64,000 nt of DNA from Algibacter mikhailovii (lineage in GTDB: Bacteria; Bacteroidota; Bacteroidia; Flavobacteriales; Flavobacteriaceae). Positions 26,920 through 35,635 of this stretch are shown here, piece after piece. The notes under the pieces were generated by a model that was not told the DNA's origin, made no database searches, and saw only the letters and a program-made list of their open reading frames with translations. How positions within the stretch are numbered: the stretch's first letter is position 1; each line of letters opens with the position of its first letter. The DNA is taken from contig NZ_BMWZ01000003.1 in assembly GCF_014651495.1 (NCBI RefSeq), positions 124,001 to 188,000 of the forward strand, in the 5' to 3' direction. The translations under genes and the position numbers were made by a program.

Positions 26920-28230
26920 ATGAAAAAAGCACTTTTCTTATTTACCATCTCATTTTTATATTGGTCTATTTCCCTGAATGCACAAGAAATAGTTCTAATC
27001 ACAAAAGAAAAAGTCCTATCTCTTGCATCAGAAAACAATACTTCATTAAAAATTTCCGAACAGGACTTTTATCAAGCAAGAGGTGATTTCAGACAAACCA
27101 ATGCTGTTTTTTTACCTCAAATTACAGCCAGCCACACAGGATTAGGCACTACCAACCCATTAATGGCATTCGGGTCTAAATTAAATCAACAAATTATAAC
27201 ACAAGATGATTTTAATCCGACGTTGCTCAACAATCCTTCTCAGATTGAAAATTATGCTACGGTATTTGAGGTTAAGCAACCAATATTAAATATAGATGGG
27301 TTTCACCAACGTAAAGCGGCAAAATCTAAAATGGAAGCTATGTCCCTAAAAACAAAAAGAACATCTGATTATTTGTTCTTTGAAGTTGAAAAAGCATATA
27401 TGCAACTCCAATTGGCTTATAAAGGTGTAGATGTCATGGAAGATGCTTTAACAGCTGCTCTAGCTAATAAAAAAATAGCGGAAAACAGTTTCAAACAGGG
27501 CTATTTACAACGAGCAGATGTCTTGAATGTTGAAGTGCGTGTGTCTGAAATTAGAAACCAGTTACAAACTGCAAAAAGCAATATTTTAAATGCTTCAAAC
27601 TATTTATCCTTTTTAATGAATGAAAACCAAGTTTTGGTTTATAGGCCCGCAGATAATTTACAACTTTCCAAGTTTCAAGTAAAGCATGAGTTAATCTCAG
27701 AAAACCGTTCAGATATTAAAGCCATGCAACTCGCCTCAGCAGCTTATGAGTCAATGCATAAAGCTGATAACATGGCATTTTTACCAAGTTTAAATGCCTT
27801 CGGAAGCTATGAATTACATGATGATAAAATTTTTCAAGGTGGCGCCAGCGGATACACTTTTGGAGCCCAACTTAGTTGGGATATATTTCAAGGGTCGAAA
27901 CGATTTGGAAAAGCACAGAAAAGTAAAGCTGAATTTGAAAAATCAAAACTTGAATATGAACAATACATATCTCAAAGCAATTTAGAATTAAACAAAGCAA
28001 AGCGTTCTTTAATGGATTTACAAAACAAACTAAGCTTAACTTCACTTGCTCTTGAACAATCAGAGGAATCCTTGAGAATTAGAACAAACAGATTTAAAGA
28101 AGGATTAGAAAAAACTTCAGATTTATTGCAATCAGAAACACAATATTCTCAAAAACAATTAGAACATTATCAAACCATTTTTGAATATAATTATGCATTA
28201 GCATATCTACAGTTTTTAACTAAGGATTAA
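26920..28230 (+). CDS. TolC-family outer membrane efflux protein
   Basis: 436 residues. Signal peptide about 1-21 (cleavage after SLNAQ). Two repeats of the TolC helical hairpin: long amphipathic helices at about 25-60 and 140-215 and again at about 240-275 and 330-430, with short strands between (ITASHTGLGTTNPLMAFG; LNAFGSYELHD; YTFGAQLSWDIFQG) forming the barrel. It provides the outer-membrane channel of the tripartite pump encoded by the next two genes (43 and 147 bases downstream). The Crp/Fnr-type promoter immediately upstream controls the operon. Confidence 0.92.
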   Translation: MKKALFLFTISFLYWSISLNAQEIVLITKEKVLSLASENNTSLKISEQDFYQARGDFRQTNAVFLPQITASHTGLGTTNPLMAFGSKLNQQIITQDDFNPTLLNNPSQIENYATVFEVKQPILNIDGFHQRKAAKSKMEAMSLKTKRTSDYLFFEVEKAYMQLQLAYKGVDVMEDALTAALANKKIAENSFKQGYLQRADVLNVEVRVSEIRNQLQTAKSNILNASNYLSFLMNENQVLVYRPADNLQLSKFQVKHELISENRSDIKAMQLASAAYESMHKADNMAFLPSLNAFGSYELHDDKIFQGGASGYTFGAQLSWDIFQGSKRFGKAQKSKAEFEKSKLEYEQYISQSNLELNKAKRSLMDLQNKLSLTSLALEQSEESLRIRTNRFKEGLEKTSDLLQSETQYSQKQLEHYQTIFEYNYALAYLQFLTKD

Positions 28231-28272
28231 CAAAACGCCCTATTTAAAACTCTTAAAATAAAATTAAAGACC

Positions 28273-29358
28273 ATGAAAAAACATATCTATATACTGACTT
28301 TATCACTAATCTTTTTGAGCTGTAACAGTGATTACAAAAAAAACATTAATGAAAATGCACCATATATTAACGTTAAAATTAGTCATGTTAATAACCAAAC
28401 TAACAGTCCATTTTTATCAGTTAGTGGAAAAATAAAATCCGTTATGAGTGCAGATCTTAGTACTAGAATAATGGGTTATGTTAACAAGGTACATGTTAAT
28501 GTAGGCGATACAGTAAAAAAAGGACAGTTGTTGATTTCTATTAATAATGCTGATTTACAAGCCAAACAAGCCCAAGTAAACGCAAATATTTCAGAGGCCA
28601 CCGCTGCTTTCAATATCGCTGAAAAAGACTTTATACGTTTTAAAAATCTTTTTTCAGAAGAGAGCGCATCTCAAAAAGAAATGGATGACATGACCGCTCA
28701 TTTTGAAATGGCAAAAGCACGTTTAGAAGGTGCTTATCAAATGAAAAATGAAATTGAAGCCCAGTTTGCATATTCCAATATTACAGCTCCTTTTAATGGT
28801 GTAATAACAGGCAAACATATTGAAGCCGGTAATATGGCAAACCCTGGTGCACCCCTAATAAGTTTAGAAAATCCTAATAATTTTGAAGTTATCGCTATGG
28901 TTCCAGAAACTGAGATTTCAGAAATCACAAAAGGAAGTGAAGTAACTGTTATAGTTAACTCCATAAATAAAACTTTAAAAGGTATAATTAGCGAAATAAG
29001 TGGTTCTGCTAAACATACAGGCGGGCAATATTTAGTAAAAATAGTTTTAGTTAAAACTGACATTAACATCCTATCAGGAATGTTTGCCACGGTGCAGTTT
29101 CCTGTTCAAAGGAAATCTAAATCAGATTTGGTTCTAATTCCTTATGAAGCTATTATTGAAAATGGTCAGTTATCTGGTTTATATACAATAAATGAAAATA
29201 ATACTGCCATATTGCGCTGGTTACGTTTAGGTAGAAGACTTGGCAATCAAGTTGAAGTTTTATCGGGATTAAAAAACGGAGAAGCATACATACTGTCAGC
29301 GGATGGAAAACTATTTAACGGAGCTAAGGTAAAGCCATCTTCAACAGCAGAAAAATAG
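28273..29358 (+). CDS. RND efflux periplasmic adaptor (membrane fusion protein)
   Basis: 361 residues. Lipoprotein signal with lipobox FLSC (Cys17), so anchored in the membrane facing the periplasm. Barrel-sandwich (lipoyl-like) halves at about 58-90 (VNKVHVNVGDTVKKGQLLISINNADL) and 165-195 (YSNITAPFNGVITGKHIEAGNM), separated by a helical hairpin (about 95-158), then a beta-barrel domain (about 205-285) and a membrane-proximal domain. It links the TolC-type channel and the RND permease on either side of it in the operon. Confidence 0.93.
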   Translation: MKKHIYILTLSLIFLSCNSDYKKNINENAPYINVKISHVNNQTNSPFLSVSGKIKSVMSADLSTRIMGYVNKVHVNVGDTVKKGQLLISINNADLQAKQAQVNANISEATAAFNIAEKDFIRFKNLFSEESASQKEMDDMTAHFEMAKARLEGAYQMKNEIEAQFAYSNITAPFNGVITGKHIEAGNMANPGAPLISLENPNNFEVIAMVPETEISEITKGSEVTVIVNSINKTLKGIISEISGSAKHTGGQYLVKIVLVKTDINILSGMFATVQFPVQRKSKSDLVLIPYEAIIENGQLSGLYTINENNTAILRWLRLGRRLGNQVEVLSGLKNGEAYILSADGKLFNGAKVKPSSTAEK

Positions 29359-29505
29359 AACTAGAAATCTAATTCGACAAAGTTTAAACATATAACTAAT
29401 CAGTATCGCGTTAAGGAAAGTAGTAAAAATCCTTTTTAAACTCCAAATATGTTTAAAAAAGATGGCAACGAATAACCTGTCTAAACGCTCAAATAAATTA
29501 AAACA

Positions 29506-32500
29506 ATGAAAGAAGGTCTTGCTGGAAAAATAGCCAAAGTATTTATAGGCTCTAAGCTTACAGTACTTTTAATGGTAGTATTCATGGTTATTGGCGTGTA
29601 CAGTTCGTTTTTAATTCCGCGTGAGGAAGAACCTCAAATTGACGTGCCTATGGCAGATATTTTTGTAGGATATCCTGGTGCCAGCCCTACCGAAGTAGAG
29701 TCTAGAGTTCTTAAACCTTTAGAGCAACTCATTTCAAACATAAAAGGTGTTGAATATGTGTACTCTACGGCCATGGAAGAACAAGGCATGGTTATCGTTC
29801 AGTTTTATGTAGGCGAAGATATTGAGCGGTCATTTGTAAAATTATATAATGAGATAAACAAGCATATGGACCATATGCCAAAAGGGGTAACATTTCCATT
29901 AGTTAAAACACGTGCTATTGATGATGTACCTATGCTTGGTCTCACCCTTTGGAGTGAAAATTATGATGATTATCAATTAAGCCAAATAGCCCAAGAATTA
30001 GAGCATGAAATTAAAACCGTGCACGACGTTGCCATTACACATAAAATTGGTGGTAGAAACCGACAGCTACGCGTTGTTATTGATAAAGATAAGTTAGCTG
30101 CAAGTGGTTTAGATTTATTGTCTGTTTCTGAAATGATAAATGCCAATAATGCACAATTGAATTCGGGCAGTTTTAACAAGAATGACACCGAATTTCTTGT
30201 TAAAACAGGAACTTTTCTAGCAACAGTAACGGATGTAGAAAATTTGGTTATTGGTGTACAACAAAACCAACCCATCTATTTAAAACAAGTAGCGAGCATA
30301 ATTGATGGACCAGAAATACCTCAAAATTACGTGAGTTTAGGTTTTGGTCAAGGCAGTGAAAAGGCATCTAAATATAGATCAGAATACCCTGCAGTTACTA
30401 TCTCTGTAGCCAAAAGAAAGGGTGCCGATGCTATGAAAATTGCAGATGTAATTATTGATAAAGTTGAAAACTTACGTAAAACTTTAATTCCTAACGATGT
30501 CCATGTAGAAGTTACTCGGAACTACGGTGAAACGGCCTCACATAAAGTATCAGAATTACTATTGCACCTTATAGGGTCTATTATTGCCGTAACATTTGTG
30601 GTTATGCTTGCCATGGGTTGGCGCGGTGGTTTAGTGGTGTTTTTATCTGTCCCTATCACTTTCGCCCTTACCCTACTAAGCTATTATATGCTAGATTATA
30701 CGCTTAACAGAATTACACTTTTTGCCTTGGTATTTGTTACTGGAATTGTTGTAGACGACTCTATTATCATTGCTGAGAATATGCATAGGCATTTTAAAAT
30801 GAAGCGCCTACCCTTTAAACAAGCTGCATTGTATGCCATTAATGAAGTTGGAAACCCAACCATTTTAGCAACATTTACGGTTATAGCCTCAGTTTTACCC
30901 ATGGCTTTTGTTTCTGGGTTAATGGGACCATATATGGCGCCAATGCCCATTGGAGCATCTATCGCTATGATTTTATCCCTATTTGTAGCTCTAACAATTA
31001 CGCCATATTTAGGCTATATTTTCTTAAAGGAGAAGGAGAAAAAGAACAAAATTGAAAAGATTGAAAAACCCATAGAAGACACTTTCATTTATAGGGTATA
31101 TAACAAATTTGAACGCCCCTTAATTGAAAATAAATCTAAGCGCTGGCTATTCCTAGGTGGTACATTTATGCTATTAATTGGAACCATGGTATTGTTTTTT
31201 ACTAAATCAGTAGCTGTTAAAATGTTGCCTTTTGATAATAAGAATGAATTCCAAGTAGTCATTGATATGCCAGAAGGCACAACACTTGAGCGCACGGCAG
31301 TTGTTGCACAAGAAATCTCTCAATATTTAACCACTAGACCTGAAGTCATAAATTATCAAAATTATATAGGGACTTCTGCTCCTATAACATTTAATGGTTT
31401 GGTACGTCATTATGATTTACGCGGAGGTAGTAATATGGCTGATATTCAAGTAAATTTAATAGATAAAAGTGAACGTAAAGCCCAAAGCCATGACATCGCA
31501 AAGTTATTGCGCCCTGAGATTCAAAGAATAGCATCAAAATACAATGCCAATGTAAAACTGGTAGAGGTACCTCCTGGCCCCCCTGTTTTATCCACCATTG
31601 TTGCAGAAATTTATGGTCCTAACTATGACAAGCAAATTGAGATTGCTAACCAAGTTCAAAGCATTTTAAAAAACACCGCTGATGTTGTAGACATTGATTG
31701 GATGGTTGAAGCTGATCAGATTGAATATCAATTTAATATTAATAAAGAAAAGGCCATGCTATATGGTGTTGCTCCACAGCAAATTGTTTATACCATGAAT
31801 ATGGCATTGTCTAACAAAGCCATAACAAATTTGTACGATGAAAATGCATTGAATCAAGTTGGTTTAGTGCTTGCTTTAGATGAAAAAGAAAAATCTACAA
31901 TTAATGATATTTCACAGTTAAAAGTAAAATCTAAACAAGGTCATCTGATTCCTATTGCAGATTTAGTAGATATTAAGCAAGGCACTAAAGCCAAAAGTAT
32001 TTACAGAAAAAACCAAAAGCGCGTTGTTTATGTAATGGCTGATATGGCTGGACAACTAGAAAGCCCTGCATATGCTATTTTAGGCATGGAAGAAAAATTA
32101 AAACAAATTCAGCTACCAAAAGGCTATAAGATTAACGAAATGTATTTAGGACAACCTGATTTTGAAGATGACTATACGGTAAAATGGGATGGTGAATGGC
32201 AAATTACTTTAGAAGTATTTAGAGATTTAGGTATAGCCTTTTTAGGTGCCATTATCTTGATTTATATTTTAATAGTTGGTTGGTTTCAAAATTTTAAAGC
32301 GCCAATTGTAATGATGGTGGCTATCCCATTATCATTAATAGGCATTATTTTGGGGCACTGGATGATGGATGCTTTTTTTACAGCCACATCATTTATAGGC
32401 ATGATTGCCTTAGCTGGAATTATGGTGCGAAATTCAGTTTTATTAATTGATTTTATCAATTTACGTTTAGCTGAAGGAATTCCATTAAAACAAGCAGCTA

Positions 32501-32700
32501 TTGAAGCTGGAGCCGTGCGTACTACTCCTATTTTATTAACCGCAGGAACTGTGGTTATTGGTGCTTTTGTTATTCTTTTTGACCCTATTTTCCAAGGACT
32601 CGCTATTTCTTTAATGGGTGGCACCATAGTATCAACAATATTAACCCTATTGGTTGTACCGCTAGTATATTATATGATTGAACGTAAAAACTATAAATAA
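29506..32700 (+). CDS. RND-family efflux permease
   Basis: 1064 residues, full length. Twelve membrane helices in two halves with large periplasmic domains. The proton-relay acidic pair is in GIVVDDSIIIAENMHRH (TM4, about 413-429), as in hydrophobe/amphiphile exporters; heavy-metal exporters have only one Asp at this spot, so metal efflux is less likely. Other family motifs: GYPGASPTEVESRVLKPLE near 54-72 and MIALAGIMVRNSVLLIDFIN in TM10. The stop overlaps the start of the PII-like gene (TAATG). Substrate unknown; the neighbourhood points to a sulfur compound or sulfur-stress product, which is inference. Confidence 0.93.
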   Translation: MKEGLAGKIAKVFIGSKLTVLLMVVFMVIGVYSSFLIPREEEPQIDVPMADIFVGYPGASPTEVESRVLKPLEQLISNIKGVEYVYSTAMEEQGMVIVQFYVGEDIERSFVKLYNEINKHMDHMPKGVTFPLVKTRAIDDVPMLGLTLWSENYDDYQLSQIAQELEHEIKTVHDVAITHKIGGRNRQLRVVIDKDKLAASGLDLLSVSEMINANNAQLNSGSFNKNDTEFLVKTGTFLATVTDVENLVIGVQQNQPIYLKQVASIIDGPEIPQNYVSLGFGQGSEKASKYRSEYPAVTISVAKRKGADAMKIADVIIDKVENLRKTLIPNDVHVEVTRNYGETASHKVSELLLHLIGSIIAVTFVVMLAMGWRGGLVVFLSVPITFALTLLSYYMLDYTLNRITLFALVFVTGIVVDDSIIIAENMHRHFKMKRLPFKQAALYAINEVGNPTILATFTVIASVLPMAFVSGLMGPYMAPMPIGASIAMILSLFVALTITPYLGYIFLKEKEKKNKIEKIEKPIEDTFIYRVYNKFERPLIENKSKRWLFLGGTFMLLIGTMVLFFTKSVAVKMLPFDNKNEFQVVIDMPEGTTLERTAVVAQEISQYLTTRPEVINYQNYIGTSAPITFNGLVRHYDLRGGSNMADIQVNLIDKSERKAQSHDIAKLLRPEIQRIASKYNANVKLVEVPPGPPVLSTIVAEIYGPNYDKQIEIANQVQSILKNTADVVDIDWMVEADQIEYQFNINKEKAMLYGVAPQQIVYTMNMALSNKAITNLYDENALNQVGLVLALDEKEKSTINDISQLKVKSKQGHLIPIADLVDIKQGTKAKSIYRKNQKRVVYVMADMAGQLESPAYAILGMEEKLKQIQLPKGYKINEMYLGQPDFEDDYTVKWDGEWQITLEVFRDLGIAFLGAIILIYILIVGWFQNFKAPIVMMVAIPLSLIGIILGHWMMDAFFTATSFIGMIALAGIMVRNSVLLIDFINLRLAEGIPLKQAAIEAGAVRTTPILLTAGTVVIGAFVILFDPIFQGLAISLMGGTIVSTILTLLVVPLVYYMIERKNYK

Positions 32701-33005
32701 TGAAATTAGTCATGGTAACATCAGTAGAAGCGTTTCAAAAAGATGTTTTGAAACTTTTCAAAGAAGCAAATATTGAAAATTTTAGTAGCTCAGATATTGA
32801 TGGTCATAAAAACACCACTTCAACATTAATGGCTTCTAATTGGTTTTCATCTATAAAAGGAAGTAATGAATCCAGGCTATTTTTCTCTTTTACCAAAGAT
32901 CAAAACATAGATACCCTGTTCCAATTGATTAAAGAATTTAACAGCACGTTAATTACAAATAACCCATTAAAAGCAGTCGTTATACCGATAGAAAACTATA
33001 TTTAA
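32700..33005 (+). CDS. PII-like protein translationally coupled to the RND permease
   Basis: 101 residues, cytoplasmic. The start ATG overlaps the stop of the RND permease gene (TAATG), so the two are translationally coupled. Predicted beta-alpha-beta-beta-alpha-beta order: strand KLVMVTSV, helix AFQKDVLKLFKEAN, strand ENFSSSDIDG, an exposed loop (about 38-57, GHKNTTSTLMASNW), strand SRLFFSFTKD, helix IDTLFQLIKEFNSTL, final strand KAVVIPIENYI. This is the ferredoxin-like layout and length of PII/CutA/DUF3240-type proteins, several of which accompany transporters. Fold assignment is inferred from pattern, not from a diagnostic motif. It may sense a ligand and gate the pump. Confidence 0.6.
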   Translation: MKLVMVTSVEAFQKDVLKLFKEANIENFSSSDIDGHKNTTSTLMASNWFSSIKGSNESRLFFSFTKDQNIDTLFQLIKEFNSTLITNNPLKAVVIPIENYI

Positions 33006-33015
33006 ACTTATAATT

Positions 33016-33204
33016 ATGAAAAACAGAATTGTTAGAGCCGTTGCAGGAACCTTTGTATTAATTAGTCTCTTGCTAGCTATTTATATTAATATAAATTGGT
33101 TGTGGTTTACGGCGTTTGTAGGCGCAAATTTATTGCAATCTTCCATTACAAAATGGTGTTTAATGGACACTATATTAGAAAGGGTTTTTAAAATAAATAA
33201 CTAA
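33016..33204 (+). CDS. DUF2892 (YgaP-type) small membrane protein
   Basis: 62 residues with one or two hydrophobic segments (about 8-26 and 28-42). The signature NLLQSSITKWCLMDTILERV (about 39-58), with a cysteine after the second helix, matches the DUF2892 family. The same module forms the membrane part of the rhodanese YgaP and often occurs beside sulfur-transfer genes. Last gene of the RND operon, 10 bases after the PII-like gene, and followed by a bidirectional terminator. Its presence ties the RND operon to the sulfur genes on the opposite strand. Confidence 0.8.
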   Translation: MKNRIVRAVAGTFVLISLLLAIYININWLWFTAFVGANLLQSSITKWCLMDTILERVFKINN

Positions 33205-33210
33205 AAAAAT

Positions 33211-33256
33211 AAACGCATCCAAAACCCTTATTTAAAAAGCGTTTTGGATGCGTTTT
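33211..33256. terminator. Bidirectional terminator between the RND operon and the DsrE operon
   Basis: 15-bp perfect stem AAACGCATCCAAAAC / GTTTTGGATGCGTTT with a 15-base loop, A-rich on the left and T-rich on the right, so it can serve both convergent operons. Confidence 0.9.
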
Positions 33257-33276
33257 AATGGTATTTACAAATTGTA

Positions 33277-33750
33277 TTAGATGAAAAGTAATTGACACCC
33301 TTCTTGATCGGCTCTACTATAAAAATCTCCTATAGTTAATATACCATCTAAATCATCAATAAGGTCTTCCTCTTTTAAATGAAACATATCAACGGCTAGT
33401 TTACATGCCCAAAGTTTACATCCAGAATCTGTTAAAATTTCTAAAAACTCTCCTATAGGGGGCATATCAAGTTTTTCCATTTCTTTTTTCATCATTTTGG
33501 TTGCCAAGGCTTCCATACCTGGCAAACCCCCAAGCATAGTAGGAATATGCATTCCTGGGTTACCTACAGTAGCTACTTTTAAATGTTCTAATTTTTTCTT
33601 CTGAATCGCTTCTAGACCAAAGAAGGTGAAAAATATTTCAGATTCAATGCCTTCCATTCTTGCCCCGTTTGCCATTACAAAAGCCGCATAAGCATTTTCA
33701 ATGGTTGCTTTTGATAAAATAAAAAGCATTTTTTTAACTTTAGTTCCCAT
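33277..33750 (-). CDS. DsrE2-type sulfur-carrier protein (DsrE/DsrF/DsrH-like)
   Basis: 157 residues, cytoplasmic with a hydrophobic middle. Opening KKMLFILSKATIENAYAAFVMANGA is the DsrE-like Rossmann-type start. Cysteines in the DsrE2 pattern CKLWAC (about 112-117) are the likely persulfide carriers. Met/Gly-rich segment MLGGLPGMEALATKMMKKEM (about 72-91) is typical of the DsrE2 subfamily. In sulfur oxidisers DsrE2 proteins transfer sulfane sulfur to TusA or DsrC-type carriers. Third gene after the sulfide:quinone reductase and TusE/DsrC genes, 32 bases after the latter, so one operon. Confidence 0.9.
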   Translation of the reverse strand: MGTKVKKMLFILSKATIENAYAAFVMANGARMEGIESEIFFTFFGLEAIQKKKLEHLKVATVGNPGMHIPTMLGGLPGMEALATKMMKKEMEKLDMPPIGEFLEILTDSGCKLWACKLAVDMFHLKEEDLIDDLDGILTIGDFYSRADQEGCQLLFI

Positions 33751-33782
33751 AATCTTATAATTTTATTAAGTCCAATTTTATT

Positions 33783-34091
33783 TTAAATACAACTTTTTGG
33801 TTTTGGAATACCAGCTATTAAGGTTGATTTCTTTAATGGTCCTCCAGGAAACAGTGCATAAAATTCTTTTATGTTTATTACACCGCTTTTTTTAATCCCT
33901 CTAATTGACAGAGGTTCTTCTTTAAGATGTTTATCCTGAAGATACTCAACAACTTCCCAATGCTTTTCGGTCATTACAACATTGCACTCCCCAGCGATAC
34001 ATTCACAAACTTCTCGATCCCATTGTTTAAAATCAACTAGGTATCCTTCTTCATTAACATCTACTTCTTTATTTGCTATTACTTTTTTCAT
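33783..34091 (-). CDS. TusE/DsrC-family sulfur relay protein
   Basis: 102 residues. Conserved family segments GYLVDFKQWDREV (about 17-29) and SIRGIKKSGVINIKEFYALFPGGP (about 62-85), and the C-terminal arm IPKPKSCI with the penultimate reactive Cys101. The second arm cysteine of true DsrC, 11 residues before, is Thr90 here, so the protein resembles TusE-type carriers that use one cysteine. Three further cysteines (C29, C31, C36) lie in an unusual N-terminal cluster. It would accept sulfane sulfur from the DsrE2 protein or from sulfide oxidation. Located between the SQR and DsrE genes. Confidence 0.88.
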   Translation of the reverse strand: MKKVIANKEVDVNEEGYLVDFKQWDREVCECIAGECNVVMTEKHWEVVEYLQDKHLKEEPLSIRGIKKSGVINIKEFYALFPGGPLKKSTLIAGIPKPKSCI

Positions 34092-34116
34092 GATTTCTAA
34101 TTTTTACTAATTTCTG

Positions 34117-35364
34117 TTATTTATCTGCTTTTATATCGAATATTTTTCCTTTAAAACTCATATTTCTACCAACAAATGGAATGGGAATACCTTTTAACAA
34201 CATATTCCAATATATCCACCTAAATGCTAATTTTCCCCAATGGTTAAAAACACTTTCTTTTAATAACTTAAGCGGTCCAATTTTTGCAAATGGAAATGTA
34301 CCATGCACTGGTTCTTGTTTATAATTAAAATCTATTAAAAGTGCCTTATTATTACCCGTTTCAATGAAACAATTAGCATGACCATCAAACTCTTCTTTCA
34401 GCTTATAACCTTTGGTATATAAAATAATATTATCCGTTAGGGTTTCTGCCTGAAAGTGCGCTACAGATCCAGCTTTAGATGCGGGCACATTGGTTGCATC
34501 TCCAATAACAAAAATGTTATCATGAGCTATAGATTGTAAGGTATGTTTATGTGTTGGAATAAAATTTAAATCATCGCCTAAACCAGATCGTTCTATTACT
34601 TCATCACCCATATTTGTAGGTACTGTTACTAATAAATCAAAAGGAATTTCCCTGTCTACGTAATCTACAATGGCTTTCTTTTCATTATCAACCTCCATGA
34701 CAGCAAAATCAGTCTCTATGTTAATTTGCTTTTCCTTCAATAAGTAATTTAAGGCTTTCGTACATGTTGGTTTTGTAAAGGCGCCATCTAAAGGGGTTAC
34801 ATAAGTAATATCCACCTTGTCTCGCATGCCTTTTTTCTTAAAATAAGAGTCGGCCAAAAAGGCAAATTCTAAAGGTGCAACTGGACATTTAATTGGCATT
34901 TCAGTAATATGAACTACTAATTTACCACCTTGCCAATCGCGTAATTTATTACGTAAAGCCAAAGCTCCCTCATAAGTATAAAAATCAAAAATATCTTTTT
35001 GCCATAACGGCCCTAATAAACCATCGGTTTCGTCTGGTGCAATTTTAGATCCTGTAGCTACGATTAAAATATCATAACTCAAGGTTTCGTCTTCTAATTC
35101 AACTTTATTAGTTTCGGGAAAAATTTGTTTTATTTCTTTCTGAATATAATTCACCCCTTTAGGTACAAATTTCTTCCCTTCTTTTTTAACTTGATTTTCA
35201 GTGTAAGTATCAAAAGGTAAAAACAAAAAACCTGGTTGATAGTAATGTGTTTTATATTGATCAACTATGGTAATTTTCCATTCCTTATTTGAAAGTTTAG
35301 ACACTAAGTGATTGGACATCATTGTTCCAGATGTACCTGCTCCTAATATTATTAAATTTTTCAT
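34117..35364 (-). CDS. sqr: Sulfide:quinone oxidoreductase-like flavoprotein
   Basis: 415 residues. FAD-binding GAGTSGTMMSNHL (residues 8-20), second dinucleotide motif LIVATGSKIAP (100-110), and FAD-tail GDATNVPASKAGS (288-300). Cysteines at 160 (PIKCPVAP), 201 (KPTCTK) and 332 fit the two-to-three-Cys arrangement of sulfide:quinone oxidoreductases, where two form the trisulfide active site. It would oxidise sulfide to sulfane sulfur and pass electrons to menaquinone at the membrane. Leads the SQR-TusE-DsrE operon and is divergent from the FadL gene across a region with three palindromes. The subtype is not resolved. Confidence 0.85.
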   Translation of the reverse strand: MKNLIILGAGTSGTMMSNHLVSKLSNKEWKITIVDQYKTHYYQPGFLFLPFDTYTENQVKKEGKKFVPKGVNYIQKEIKQIFPETNKVELEDETLSYDILIVATGSKIAPDETDGLLGPLWQKDIFDFYTYEGALALRNKLRDWQGGKLVVHITEMPIKCPVAPLEFAFLADSYFKKKGMRDKVDITYVTPLDGAFTKPTCTKALNYLLKEKQINIETDFAVMEVDNEKKAIVDYVDREIPFDLLVTVPTNMGDEVIERSGLGDDLNFIPTHKHTLQSIAHDNIFVIGDATNVPASKAGSVAHFQAETLTDNIILYTKGYKLKEEFDGHANCFIETGNNKALLIDFNYKQEPVHGTFPFAKIGPLKLLKESVFNHWGKLAFRWIYWNMLLKGIPIPFVGRNMSFKGKIFDIKADK

Positions 35365-35411
35365 TTTTTTAGAGTTTAATGTTTACCCAAAACACACATT
35401 TAAGTATGATG

Positions 35412-35456
35412 CTAAATTAAACCTAACATGAAGTTTAAACTATGACAAAAATCATG
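35412..35456 (-). promoter_or_regulatory. Crp/Fnr-type class II promoter of the SQR operon
   Basis: Palindrome TATGACAAAAATCATG (35441-35456) and, on the minus strand, TAATTTAG (35419-35412), one mismatch from TAnnTTTG. The site centre is 29.5 bases from the first base of the -7 element, identical to the other sulfur-region promoters. Half-site ATGA-N6-TCAT is Fnr-like. Confidence 0.6.
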
Positions 35457-35493
35457 TAAACCCTTGTGTAACAAAGGTTACACAAGGGTTTAC
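35456..35493. promoter_or_regulatory. 17-bp perfect inverted repeat containing a TGTAAC-N4-GTTACA site
   Basis: Arms GTAAACCCTTGTGTAAC and GTTACACAAGGGTTTAC, 4-base centre AAAG. The core TGTAACAAAGGTTACA (35467-35482) is the same motif as upstream of tolC and the persulfide dioxygenase. It lies between two divergent promoters, about 56 and 89 bases from their -7 elements. There is no T-run on either side, so it is an operator rather than a terminator. Confidence 0.65.
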
Positions 35494-35525
35494 ACAAAAC
35501 AAAGTTTAAAAACAAACCTGTGAAT

Positions 35526-35570
35526 TATGATAAAAATCATAGTTACAATTATGTCCACCGAGTAGCTTTG
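35526..35570 (+). promoter_or_regulatory. Crp/Fnr-type class II promoter of the FadL gene
   Basis: Perfect palindrome TATGATAAAAATCATA (35526-35541) and -7 element TAGCTTTG (35563-35570). Centre-to--7 distance is 29.5 bases. The leader would be about 60 bases. Confidence 0.65.
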
Positions 35571-35635
35571 AATATAAATTTTCCAACTCAGTATTTTGTT
35601 CAAATACTAACAGAATACTCTTAAATACTTTAATT

